64,000 bases of DNA. Source: Peribacter sp043814035 (lineage in GTDB: Bacteria; Patescibacteriota; Gracilibacteria; Peribacterales; Peribacteraceae). A program made the position numbers and the translations under genes. Below the pieces are notes generated by a model. The model did no database searches. It had not been told where the DNA came from and saw nothing but the letters and a program-made list of their open reading frames with translations. Location: contig JBDRKJ010000009.1 of the NCBI GenBank assembly GCA_043814035.1, forward strand, positions 1 to 64,000, written 5' to 3'. The first letter of the stretch is position 1. Every line of letters starts with the position of its first letter. Positions 8,471 through 17,466 of the stretch are shown piece by piece.

Positions 8471-9127
8471 TTACCTCATACGTGAGACGCTTTCGTCAAG
8501 CAGTGTGAGGAGCGTGCGGTAGGCCTCGGCGTGGCGATCTTGTCGTAATTCCTCGCGCTCAAGGAGTGGCAGATAGAGCGTGGAGGTTTCGGTGAAGAGT
8601 GCCTGCCGGTATGCGGGGGCACAGAAGTGCGCGGTTTCGAGATTGTGCAGCCGGTCGGCCATCTTGATGTGCAGCACGTAGGGGATGAGCGTATTGGCCT
8701 CGGCCATTTGGGCGAGGTAGTCGCGCTCATGATCGTGGATAGACACACCCTTGGGCCGCTTGGGCCGCGTGAGGGCATCCACGGCAGCTTCCACTTCATT
8801 GCCGAATGTTGCGCGGATCTGCGGAAGAGTGGCCGTGCCATCCTCCACCGTATCGTGCAGAAGGGCGGTGAAATACGCTGCAGGGGGGAGCTCCAGACTC
8901 ACGGAACGCAGAATCTGCAGCACGGCCAGAGGATGAGAGACAAACGGGCGTCCGCTGGCTCTCTTCTGCCCCGCGTGCGCACTGCGGGCGAAGGTGATGG
9001 CATCACGGAGGGTGACATAGTCACTGAGGGTGAGTGGAGCAGCAGGAGGGCACACAGGTACCAGAGGATCCAAGTGGCATGCGACGATCGTGCACGCTTC
9101 GGGCCGGTGGTGATAGGTGGTTGCCAA
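8471..9127 (-). CDS. HD-domain phosphohydrolase (RelA/SpoT hydrolase-like)
   Basis: The protein carries the metal-binding HD pattern of the SpoT/MESH1 family: RPFVSHPLAV, TALLHDTVEDG and a distal IKMADRLHNLET motif (KxADRLHN). Family members hydrolyse (p)ppGpp or related nucleotides. No synthetase or TGS/ACT domain is present, so at 218 residues this is a single-domain hydrolase. The first 35 residues are Pro/Ala-rich, have no counterpart in the family core, and may include an overlong start. The gene stands alone between the exporter operon and the SLH gene. Confidence 0.85.
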   Translation of the reverse strand: MATTYHHRPEACTIVACHLDPLVPVCPPAAPLTLSDYVTLRDAITFARSAHAGQKRASGRPFVSHPLAVLQILRSVSLELPPAAYFTALLHDTVEDGTATLPQIRATFGNEVEAAVDALTRPKRPKGVSIHDHERDYLAQMAEANTLIPYVLHIKMADRLHNLETAHFCAPAYRQALFTETSTLYLPLLEREELRQDRHAEAYRTLLTLLDESVSRMR

Positions 9128-9291
9128 GTTGCTCAGTATGAATTCCGCAGAGGGGCGTGCATACTAGCGTCCCAAAAAATGAAATCGAGCAATTTTGGTT
9201 TACGGGCTGTATGCAATTGTATACGTGACCGTAGGGGCGTTCTGGGGGGTGGTGGAACGGGGGCTATTTTTTCTATTCAAGAGCCATTGCC

Positions 9292-10551
9292 TCATTGCGC
9301 CATGACTCGATACACGATCTCCGCCATCTCGCCGCGCGTGAGCAGGTGTGCGGGGTCCTGTGCGGAGGCGGGGAGGGCTCCGAGGGTATCCAGTGCATCC
9401 ATGTATGGCTGGAACCACGGGCCGGATGTGGATTTTTCGATGGAAAGCCCGAAGGCGCCTGCCACGATCTTGGCCGCCTCTGCGCTGTTGATATCCCTGG
9501 CCGGCCCGAAGCTTCCGTCGGGGTAGCCATTCATGATGCCGAAGCGCCGCGCGGTGCAGGTGTAGGGCAGGAACCAGTCGCCTGTCGAAACATCGTGGAA
9601 CGGTGAGACGGAGCTTAAGGCGGGGCATTCATTGATCTTCGCTCTTTCATACACCGCTCCCACGATGATCTTGGTGAACTCGGCACGGTTGATGGTGCGC
9701 TCGGGTTTGAATGTGCCGTCGGGATAGCCCGAGGCGATGTTGTGGTCGCGCATCCAAGCAATTGTTTTTCCTTGTGTCTGTGATGCGTCGACATCGGTAA
9801 AGGGTTGGACGGTGGTTGCGGACTGTTCCGGTTCTTCCTCGGGTTCTTCGGGCGCGGATTCTTCCGGAATCACCTCCGATGTTTCGCGCTCGTGGCCGAT
9901 GAATTCCACGTTGCTTATGAACCATTCAAAATTTTCCGAGAATTGCTCGAAACCGTATGCCGCATCATCGGCATTTTTGCCCGTCGCGGTCGTGCGGAAT
10001 GTGTACAGCGTCCTATCGAGAGGGATGTAGATCACACGCGATATCGCCGGTCTACTGCTTACCCGGCTCGTAAAGTCGAAGGTACGCCCTTCCACACCCC
10101 CGACAAATACCGCGCCGGAACCCCGCAGATCGAAGTTCGGAGCGTAGTAATCAAAACTGGCCTCGGGTTGCAGTGTGTAATCGCTGAGAAACATCGTGTG
10201 CATCTGCTGCGCCGTGAGTGGGACTGATAACGTCTTCGCTTCCACCACTATTATGCCGGCCAATGATTGACGGAGGAGGTCATTGGGGATGTGAATGGTG
10301 GGAGAGATGCGCATCTCCTTCTTGATGGAGGTGACATTCCACGCTTCCGGCACCATGTAGCTGATACCTATTTCCTCATCGTCAATCCGGTAGGTAATAC
10401 CCAACCCCGGGTCAACGATTGGCGCCTGATCGATGATTGCGATTTGTATGTGTGGTGAGCCGGACACGGGCACGGCAGTAGCGGTCGCCATCAGCGGAAC
10501 GCAGAGGAGGAGGGCGATCGAGAGGCCGGTGAGTGTGAGGGGGCGGGGCAT
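9292..10551 (-). CDS. Secreted protein with three S-layer homology (SLH) repeats
   Basis: I start at the ATG at 10551 because it gives a clean signal peptide (MPRPLTLTGLSIALLLCVPL); the frame is open to 10632. A globular N-terminal region of about 220 residues and a Glu/Pro-rich linker lead to three SLH units: FTDVDASQ...GYPDGTFKPE..INRAEF, FHDVSTGDW...GYPDGSFGPARDINSAEAA and WFQPYMDALDTL...LLTRGEM. SLH triplets anchor proteins to cell-wall polymer. The gene opens a minus-strand run of surface genes. The N-terminal domain is not recognised. Confidence 0.85.
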   Translation of the reverse strand: MPRPLTLTGLSIALLLCVPLMATATAVPVSGSPHIQIAIIDQAPIVDPGLGITYRIDDEEIGISYMVPEAWNVTSIKKEMRISPTIHIPNDLLRQSLAGIIVVEAKTLSVPLTAQQMHTMFLSDYTLQPEASFDYYAPNFDLRGSGAVFVGGVEGRTFDFTSRVSSRPAISRVIYIPLDRTLYTFRTTATGKNADDAAYGFEQFSENFEWFISNVEFIGHERETSEVIPEESAPEEPEEEPEQSATTVQPFTDVDASQTQGKTIAWMRDHNIASGYPDGTFKPERTINRAEFTKIIVGAVYERAKINECPALSSVSPFHDVSTGDWFLPYTCTARRFGIMNGYPDGSFGPARDINSAEAAKIVAGAFGLSIEKSTSGPWFQPYMDALDTLGALPASAQDPAHLLTRGEMAEIVYRVMAQ

Positions 10552-10744
10552 TGGATGGGGTGGGAACATTCTCAGTATCAGGTGTTCAATCGGGCTTGTG
10601 GAGAGTTCCAAGAATAATTGTGGAGAGTACACATTATTCGTGGCTCTACGGAGCCATTATTTCTGTTCTAAGGGGGGATGGAACCTCCCGTCGTTACTGA
10701 TATATTTTAGATCAAATATTAGGTGGAAGCTGTACCATATCTAT

Positions 10745-11074
10745 ATGCCAATGATTTCAGCAATCAAACGCAGTCTACTCAGCTGGCCGCCCAAGCCGTG
10801 GGTGTGGGGGTTTGGTCTTGGTCTTCTCATCGACATTTTTTCGTTCTTCAGCGATTTGATTTCCACATTTTTTGGTTCGGTGATATTGAATATATCAATA
10901 TATCAACAAACGTCCGAAAACGTTTACTTTTATGTTTCAAAGGCAATTTTTCTTGGTGTGATTTGGGCGGTAATGGTCAGTCTTCTCAGCTCCAAAAATT
11001 CAATTAAAATCGCGTTGGCCATTGTCATTTTTGTGGCCAACGCGATGATTATCCATCGAGTTTTTTCACTGTAA
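10745..11074 (+). CDS. Small membrane protein, 109 aa
   Basis: The ATG at 10745 gives a compact protein with three hydrophobic spans (around WVWGFGLGLLIDIFSF, YVSKAIFLGVIWAVMVSLL and ALAIVIFVANAMII). The open frame extends upstream to 10433, but that part lies antisense to the SLH gene and is not hydrophobic. No family is recognised. It converges on a minus-strand reading frame, with their stop codons overlapping by 9 bases near 11066-11074. Confidence 0.5.
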   Translation: MPMISAIKRSLLSWPPKPWVWGFGLGLLIDIFSFFSDLISTFFGSVILNISIYQQTSENVYFYVSKAIFLGVIWAVMVSLLSSKNSIKIALAIVIFVANAMIIHRVFSL

Positions 11075-11191
11075 TTCAATTAGCTGTCGTAGATACTGCT
11101 CAAGGTAATCGACGGCTTTCTCGTCGATGGTTTGATGTGTAGCACTATTTGTAGTTGCATCCAGATCGAGTGCGTCATATGGAATCTCCAT
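11066..11191 (-). CDS. Short reading frame downstream of, and in frame with, the gene at 11303
   Basis: Starting at ATG 11191 (MEIPYDALDLDATTN...) this frame encodes 41 acidic residues and ends at TGA 11066. It is in the same frame as the membrane-protein gene at 11303-11626, separated only by that gene's TAG stop. The frame is open all the way from the TAG and includes a Pro/Ser-rich stretch. It may be a small independent gene, a readthrough extension, or the remainder of a longer gene broken by one substitution. Confidence 0.3.
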   Translation of the reverse strand: MEIPYDALDLDATTNSATHQTIDEKAVDYLEQYLRQLIELQ

Positions 11192-11302
11192 GGGTACATT
11201 TATTGATGCCCCATTGAGATGGACGAACTCATTTTCTTCAGGTGAGGACGGAGAGAGCTGTGATGGTGATGAAGTGGTGGCGCATGGGGGTTCAGGAAAA
11301 AA

Positions 11303-11626
11303 CTACGTGTCCTTTTTCGCTCTCATCGCCATCCTCTTGTATTCCCGGTACTTCTTAATGTGCAGTCGGAGGAGATCGCAGCAGAAAAATATGGCACCGC
11401 ACAGAAGGAATTGCGAGGTCTTGCTGGTTTGCGCCGTTCTCATAACGAGATTACCAAGAAAGGCAACGCCATAGAGTGGAGCTAGTGTGACAAATTCAAT
11501 TGTTCCGAAGAGCAGATCTTCAGAGCCTTCAACGTAGGGAATCGCGATTTTGTAAGCTGCGAACAGGAGCATGCTCACTGCCCACACGAGCGTGAAGATC
11601 CAATAATATAGAATTCGAGTATTCAT
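11303..11626 (-). CDS. Small membrane protein, 107 aa
   Basis: Three hydrophobic spans (YYWIFTLVWAVSMLLFAAY, APLYGVAFLGNLVM and FLLCGAIFFCCDLLRL) end in a basic tail. Its ATG overlaps the TGA of the 1640-residue LamG gene in an ATGA arrangement (11623-11626), so translation is probably coupled and the protein may help anchor or process that secreted product. The reading frame continues open for 79 codons beyond its TAG stop. No family is recognised. Confidence 0.65.
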   Translation of the reverse strand: MNTRILYYWIFTLVWAVSMLLFAAYKIAIPYVEGSEDLLFGTIEFVTLAPLYGVAFLGNLVMRTAQTSKTSQFLLCGAIFFCCDLLRLHIKKYREYKRMAMRAKKDT

Positions 11627-14600
11627 TGTTCAGGAGGGAACAGCATCGGAACTGTTAAATAAGCTGGAAATTCTCTTAGCCTGTTGATTCGAGGAGGCTC
11701 TACACCAACATGCGTGAGTATGCCGCTTGTGAAGCTATTACAATTGTAGCCAGTAGCCAGCATTGCAGGCGTCAGTTCTGGGAACAGGTTGTAGTTCGCG
11801 TCGTCATTGTATCGATCGTCTGTTTCGATAATTTTTTGAATGATTTCATCAATACTCGTTCCTTGAGGGAGGCTGATTTCAGCAAGAAAAGTATTGGGCA
11901 TGGTGGTCGGATTGTCGTATTGACGATTGTAGTCTGACACTACTTTTCCTACATGTGAGAAACTGAAGTATGTTTCCCCTGCCACTCCCAGCGTCGCCCA
12001 TCCCTTTCCATCCGCAAAGATCGGATTTCCTGCCTCATCCTTGAGGCCGAGATTCGCAAACTGCTCAGGATGTTCCGGCACAAGAAGGATCGAGCTATGC
12101 CAGAAGGGTGTCTCTACTCCGTAGGCGACGGGATGCCCAATGATCCGGATGCCCGGTGTGGTGAGATCAATAGAATGCTCAAGATATTCATGCTGCACTG
12201 GATTCTCCAAGCCACGCGGTAGGGAAACGGAACGGATGGAGACGACGCTACTCGCCATTTTTGAACAGAGAGAAGAGAACATGCCATCGAGCGTATCTGC
12301 CTGCGCGTAGAGAGATTGGTATGCGAGAACTTCTTTCGGGTGACCGACAAGCCACTGGAATGACTGTTCAGCTTCCTGTGCTGTCCTTCCCTTCGCGGCA
12401 AACGCTCCCGCCAGCTCCTGCCTCAGTTTCTGCGCGTGGGAGGAGACGTAGGTCTCCAGAGCATCCTGAGCTGCAATTTCTTCGACGGTTCTCAGGTCTG
12501 TCGCCCAGTCCAGATCCGGCATGAGGTTCATCGCCACCAGCACTCTCTCTCCTACAACAGTTGCATCCCCGCCATTCTCCGCGATCACCTCGTCCACTTT
12601 GGTCGCTAACTGCTCCGCCTCTGCCGTGGTGATCGTAATTTGCGTGGTGCCGTTTGCCAGCACACGCTTGCGCTGGATATTAGGCTCGTCACTAATGACG
12701 ACGGTTCGCTGTGCACGGGAATCCGTCATGCTCGCAAGAGCGGCATCCACCAGTCTGGCCGCCCGGTCCCGCCTGCGCTGTTCGCTCGCATCCACCTCCT
12801 CGGGCGAGTACCCGTCGTCCGTGGTCTTACGGAGTCCCAGGACGGTGACGTTCGTCAGGCCGTCGTCACGCGCAGCCATCCACTGTGCGTTCTGCTGACG
12901 GAGGTCGAAGTTGGCGATGAGGCGCTGATTTTCGGATTGCGTGCGCAGAATCTCCAGAATCTTGTCATCGACGATATACTTGGCTTCCGCGATGACCTGC
13001 TGCCTCGTCGGTAGTTTCATGCCGATGCCGGCCAGACGTCCCACAGCTTCCCAGTATCCCCGACCAACGATGAGTTGATCAAGATCAAAGAGGAGCGGCC
13101 CTTCGGGCTGCCCCTGCCGTACAGCAAGGCAGACCTCCACGCCCTTCTGCATGATTTCGGCCATGGCCGCCGCGTACACATTCAGATCGCGGTCGTAACG
13201 TCCCATCATGTCCAGAATGACGCCATTGAGCCAGTCGCGTGTATCGCCGCTGGGTCCGTTGCAACCGCCCTCCTCCCACATGCGCATGACCGTCGCCTGA
13301 AAGTTCTCGGGCCGCCAGTCGGGATGCACGGTGAAGAAAAACTCGTGCATCTGTTCCATGTGGACGAAGAGACCAGAGCGCTCGTAGAAATTCTTCGCCT
13401 GCACCTTACCCAGTTCCGCGTTCGTACTGCTCACACTGATGCCGCCCAAGCCCATCTGCCTGCTGAGAAGCAACTCCAATCGTTCCTGCTCCAGTGTCTC
13501 TGCTGCCTCTTCACTCAAACTGGTTGCGATGCGCTCAGCGGCAGATGCGTTCGGCGTGTTTGCCGCCAGTGATGCCTCGCGGGTGGCGGAGGCGGCGGAA
13601 CCCGTCCACTGATTGCTGGGGCTTACGAGCGAAAGAGTGCTGCCGTTCCACTCCACCCAGATGGTATTGCGGATCGTTCCATTGCTGTCTTTGAGCCAGA
13701 AGCAGTAGCGACCGATCTTGGTCGGATTCACGGTGATCAGCGTGACACCCGTAGAGGTTCCGCCCGGATGGGAGTACGCATTCTGCCCGTACATCCCTCC
13801 CGTACTGGAGGCGATCAGACTCTCATCATCCGGCGAGGTGAAATGGAGCACAGCGTTGGAACCATTGGTGCTCATGAGTTTGAGATCGTAAGAGAGGGGA
13901 GCATCGACCAGTCGGCCGGTGTCGTGGGATTCCAGATCACTGAACGTGGTCCTCACGCGAGCCGCATTCTGAGGGGATTCCCGGTAGTTGTAGCTTGCTT
14001 CGGCGCGAGCCACCCACTTGAGTGAGCTTCCGTTGCCGCTGGAGTATCGAAACTCCAGATTGCCCTGCCAACCGTCATCTCTCGGGTTGTACCAGAACCA
14101 TCCGTCCTGTTCACCGGCGGGATGCTGCAAATACACCTCTTTCACGCGCACACCGTCGCGGTAGACCTCCATGCAGGAATTTGTATCAGGTGAGCGGTAG
14201 TGCACGACGAAGTTGATATGTTTATCACCGTTTTGCAGTTGTTCCACCCTGGGTTCGATCGTGGTGATGCCGGCGTATGCGATGGTTTCGCGGCGGGCGA
14301 GTTGCCACTCAGTAAGTGCCTGTGCTTCGGTCGTTTGTTCCCCTGATGTACCTGCGCTCGCCAAGGTCGTCAGTTGTGGCTGCTGTGCTGCCTTGAGCGC
14401 GGCATCTGCGGCGGCGAAGCGCTCATTGGCTGCGGCCATGCGCGTGTGGTACTGCTGCAGCTGGCGTTCTGTAAGCGAGAGAGGCTGTCCTTGTTCTGCG
14501 GCTGTCTCAGTCGTATTGGGGTTTGTGGGCGGCACTTCTTCCTCCGCTCCTAGTGTGCTGCTCTCTTCGGGCGGAGAATCAGCAGGTGATGGCTCACTGC

Positions 14601-16545
14601 TCGGTTCTTGCTCTGTAGTCTCTGGAATTCCGTACTGCGCGTCCGGGTAGAACCGCGCATCCCCAATTTTTCCTTCGAACAGATTATTGAGTCCGCTCCC
14701 GGTGATTCTGCCCCCCGTGCGCACTGGGCTGATGCTGTCGAAGACTGCCGTCACATCTCCTCCTATATGCCTGATCGTTCCGGGAATCTCTTTTCCATCT
14801 ACGGTGATGGAAATGTTCTGATTCGTCACATCGAAACTCGCCCGCACCTGCTGCCATTCCCCTATGGTCAGTGGTGCGCTGTCCGTCTGAAAGCCGATGC
14901 CGGTCTTGCCGGGCGGATTGCCGCCAACGAAGAAGTCAAGCTGCCCACTGGCCAGCATGCTCAGCGAGAAACTTGAACCTTCTTCGTGTTGGGTATCGTA
15001 CTTGGAGATGATCGTCTGAAACTTTACCTTCGACGGCTGCACCTGGGCCTCGAGCGTGAACGACCCGTCTGTGAAGACGGGGCTGTCGGGAATCGTCTCC
15101 ACATCCGCGGCCGATCCGCTGAAGGTCTTGGTTCCTTCGAGGAGGATTACCGGCTCGGCGCGCAGAACGGCGTCAATCGCCGCCGCAACGATCTGTTGCT
15201 CCTGCTGTGCGGGCGGCTCACTGCTCGGTTCTTGCTCTGTAGTCTCTGGTATCCCAAACTTTGCCACCGGATAGAACGTCACACCTCTTACATCTGACTT
15301 GAGGTGATTTGTGATGGCTCCGCTCCCGAAGACCGAAGCCCCCACTCGTACCGGGCTGACACCGTCATGGATGGGTCTGATTTCCTTCGAGATGGCATTT
15401 ATCGTTGAGGGAACTTCTTTCCCGTCAACCGTGATGGACATTTTCTGGCTCTGAATATCGAAGCTTGCCGTGAGATTCTGCCACACGCCCATGGTCAGAG
15501 GTGCCGCATCGGTATAGAGCAAACGGTAATCTCCTCCCTCTCCGTATACCGAGAACTGGAGCCGCCCATCTGCATTCATACCGAGAAAGAAGCTCTGATC
15601 CTGATTGTCATGCGAGTTGTACTTCGAGACAAATGTCTGGAACTGCTGCACGGTTGGACGAATATCTAATGCAATCGTGAAGGAGCCATCGGTGAAGACG
15701 GGGCTGTCGGCAATGCACTCCACCGTTGATCCGTTGAAGGTCTTGGTGCCTTCGAGGAGGATTACCGGCTCTGCCCGCAGGACAGCATCGATAGCCTCAG
15801 CGGTGATCTGCTGGTTTGATGTCGTGGGTTCGTCTTCCGTAAGCACAGCATCGGTTGCCTGTGCTTGTTCCGGCGAGGGAAGCGGCTGCGTCTGACCTCC
15901 GCCAAACGACGCCACCGGATAAAACATCGCATCTCTTACATCTGCCTTGAGTTGATTGGTGAGGGTCCCGCCCCCGAAGACCGAACCCCCCACTCGTATC
16001 TGGCTGACGCCGTCATGCATGGGTCTGATTTCCTTTGAGATGGCGTTTATCGTTGAGGGAACTTCTTTCCCATCAACCGTGATAGACATCTTCTGGCTCT
16101 GAATATCGAAGCTTGCCGTGAGCTTCTGCCACACGCCTATGGTCAGAGGTGCCGCATCGGTATAGAGCAACCGGTAATCTCCTCCTTCTCCGTACACCGA
16201 GAACTGAAGCCGCCCATCCGCATTCATGCCGAGAAAGAAGCTCGTATCCTGATTATGCGAGTCGTACTTCGAGACAAATGTCTGAAACTGCTGCACGGCT
16301 GGACGAATATCTAATGCAATCGTGAAGGAGCCATCGGTGAAGACGGGGCTGTCGGCAATGGTCTCCACAGTTGATCCGTTAAAGGTCTTGGTGCCCGAAA
16401 GAAGCTCAACAGGTTCGGCACGAAGCGTAGCATCCGCCAGATAGGCGGTATCCTGCTGCACCGCAGCAAGAGGGGTTGCCGAGAGCATGATCCGGTCTTC
16501 CAGTTGCCGGACTCTGGGATGGTATTCCAATTGCGAGGGCTTCAT
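11623..16545 (-). CDS. Giant LamG-repeat protein with LEPRxLSA-like N-terminal motif and papain-like C-terminus
   Basis: A 1640-residue protein. The N-terminus has RQLEDRIMLSA, close to the LExRxLLSA motif found near the start of many large exported proteins, best known in Planctomycetes. Three LamG (concanavalin A-like) domains follow at roughly 55-215, 260-430 and 455-640, separated by Pro/Glu/Gln linkers; the first two are nearly identical. A coiled, Gln/Ala-rich region and an immunoglobulin-like stretch (HYRSPDTNSCMEVYRDG) come next, then a helical region. At the C-terminus FWHSSILL (His about 1483) precedes YNCNSFTSG (Cys 1602). This His-before-Cys order is that of permuted NlpC/P60 (LRAT/YiiX/PPPDE-like) hydrolases. 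A surface protein that binds glycans and cleaves an amide bond is my inference. Confidence 0.8.
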   Translation of the reverse strand: MKPSQLEYHPRVRQLEDRIMLSATPLAAVQQDTAYLADATLRAEPVELLSGTKTFNGSTVETIADSPVFTDGSFTIALDIRPAVQQFQTFVSKYDSHNQDTSFFLGMNADGRLQFSVYGEGGDYRLLYTDAAPLTIGVWQKLTASFDIQSQKMSITVDGKEVPSTINAISKEIRPMHDGVSQIRVGGSVFGGGTLTNQLKADVRDAMFYPVASFGGGQTQPLPSPEQAQATDAVLTEDEPTTSNQQITAEAIDAVLRAEPVILLEGTKTFNGSTVECIADSPVFTDGSFTIALDIRPTVQQFQTFVSKYNSHDNQDQSFFLGMNADGRLQFSVYGEGGDYRLLYTDAAPLTMGVWQNLTASFDIQSQKMSITVDGKEVPSTINAISKEIRPIHDGVSPVRVGASVFGSGAITNHLKSDVRGVTFYPVAKFGIPETTEQEPSSEPPAQQEQQIVAAAIDAVLRAEPVILLEGTKTFSGSAADVETIPDSPVFTDGSFTLEAQVQPSKVKFQTIISKYDTQHEEGSSFSLSMLASGQLDFFVGGNPPGKTGIGFQTDSAPLTIGEWQQVRASFDVTNQNISITVDGKEIPGTIRHIGGDVTAVFDSISPVRTGGRITGSGLNNLFEGKIGDARFYPDAQYGIPETTEQEPSSEPSPADSPPEESSTLGAEEEVPPTNPNTTETAAEQGQPLSLTERQLQQYHTRMAAANERFAAADAALKAAQQPQLTTLASAGTSGEQTTEAQALTEWQLARRETIAYAGITTIEPRVEQLQNGDKHINFVVHYRSPDTNSCMEVYRDGVRVKEVYLQHPAGEQDGWFWYNPRDDGWQGNLEFRYSSGNGSSLKWVARAEASYNYRESPQNAARVRTTFSDLESHDTGRLVDAPLSYDLKLMSTNGSNAVLHFTSPDDESLIASSTGGMYGQNAYSHPGGTSTGVTLITVNPTKIGRYCFWLKDSNGTIRNTIWVEWNGSTLSLVSPSNQWTGSAASATREASLAANTPNASAAERIATSLSEEAAETLEQERLELLLSRQMGLGGISVSSTNAELGKVQAKNFYERSGLFVHMEQMHEFFFTVHPDWRPENFQATVMRMWEEGGCNGPSGDTRDWLNGVILDMMGRYDRDLNVYAAAMAEIMQKGVEVCLAVRQGQPEGPLLFDLDQLIVGRGYWEAVGRLAGIGMKLPTRQQVIAEAKYIVDDKILEILRTQSENQRLIANFDLRQQNAQWMAARDDGLTNVTVLGLRKTTDDGYSPEEVDASEQRRRDRAARLVDAALASMTDSRAQRTVVISDEPNIQRKRVLANGTTQITITTAEAEQLATKVDEVIAENGGDATVVGERVLVAMNLMPDLDWATDLRTVEEIAAQDALETYVSSHAQKLRQELAGAFAAKGRTAQEAEQSFQWLVGHPKEVLAYQSLYAQADTLDGMFSSLCSKMASSVVSIRSVSLPRGLENPVQHEYLEHSIDLTTPGIRIIGHPVAYGVETPFWHSSILLVPEHPEQFANLGLKDEAGNPIFADGKGWATLGVAGETYFSFSHVGKVVSDYNRQYDNPTTMPNTFLAEISLPQGTSIDEIIQKIIETDDRYNDDANYNLFPELTPAMLATGYNCNSFTSGILTHVGVEPPRINRLREFPAYLTVPMLFPPEQ

Positions 16546-16707
16546 GAAAACAGGGGGGAAAGTTCACCCCCATTGCAGAGGAGGATGGCCTTCCCCGGAA
16601 TCCCTGCGGTGACCGATTGTTCCGGTGAGTGATATTTATTGGCTTCAAATAGGTCTCAATGGCGTTCTACCGGGTGGTGGAACAGTCAAGTACATACTGC
16701 ATTCCAT

Positions 16708-17403
16708 TCATTCTTTGTTTGCGACTATGACCATGTACCGTGGGTGCAGTGATTCCACCGGCAGCACTTTGGGCGAAGCATGTACCGCAGGGTTGACCAG
16801 ACACTTGTAGATAAATCGGAGCAATCGGGTGGGCAAGATTCTCTTCTGCTGCCGCTGCCCGTACAGGTGAATATGTTCCGGCAAGAAACCGACCTGCTGG
16901 AGGAATGTGGACATTTCTTCCGGAAGGAATTCCCGCACATGAAACGGATTGTTGGGCTTTCCGTGTATTGACCGGAGATGAGGGGAGGTGATACGGCGAT
17001 TGGGCGTCGAGAAAATCAGGGTTCCATGCGGGCGCAGTGCCTCGAAGAGTGCATGCAGGGCTTGCATGTATTCCTGCACATGTTCAATGGTTTCGAATGA
17101 GACGATGACATCAAATGTAGTAGGGAGATGCAGTGTTTGCAGATCTCCCTGACGAAACGAGATCTGCCTGGATGCATGATTCTTTTCCGCGTGCGCAATG
17201 GCTGCGGAGGAGAGATCCATCCCCACGACACTTCTTGCGCCTCCTTCGGCAAGCAGTGCAGTCCCGTACCCCGAACCACAGGCGATATCCAATACATCTT
17301 TTCCTTCGACGAACTGTTGCGCAAAACGATAACGCTCCAGGTGATCCGCCATGGTGCGTGTAGAAGACTGGCCTTCAATGGCGCGTTCGCCGGTACATTC
17401 CAT
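16708..17403 (-). CDS. SAM-dependent methyltransferase, class I
   Basis: The SAM-binding motif I is VLDIACGSGYGTALLAE, followed by the acidic VVGMDLS loop, a QGDLQTL motif II region and VSFETIEHV. These place it in the Methyltransf_11/UbiE-like group. I start at 17403 because MECTGERA...EHLERYRFA is the usual N-terminus of the E.TGER subfamily; the frame extends 8 codons further upstream. Related proteins often sit in glycan or surface-polymer gene sets, which fits the neighbours here. The acceptor substrate is unknown. Confidence 0.88.
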   Translation of the reverse strand: MECTGERAIEGQSSTRTMADHLERYRFAQQFVEGKDVLDIACGSGYGTALLAEGGARSVVGMDLSSAAIAHAEKNHASRQISFRQGDLQTLHLPTTFDVIVSFETIEHVQEYMQALHALFEALRPHGTLIFSTPNRRITSPHLRSIHGKPNNPFHVREFLPEEMSTFLQQVGFLPEHIHLYGQRQQKRILPTRLLRFIYKCLVNPAVHASPKVLPVESLHPRYMVIVANKE

Positions 17404-17466
17404 CGTGGGGATGGTACACAACCGCAAGCAACACTGTCACGGAGTGATTCCCAGAGAGCGCGAAAA

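Noticed and set aside
10433..10744. Upstream extension of the small membrane-protein frame at 10745
   Set aside because: It lies antisense to the SLH gene's signal-peptide region and looks like an antisense shadow.
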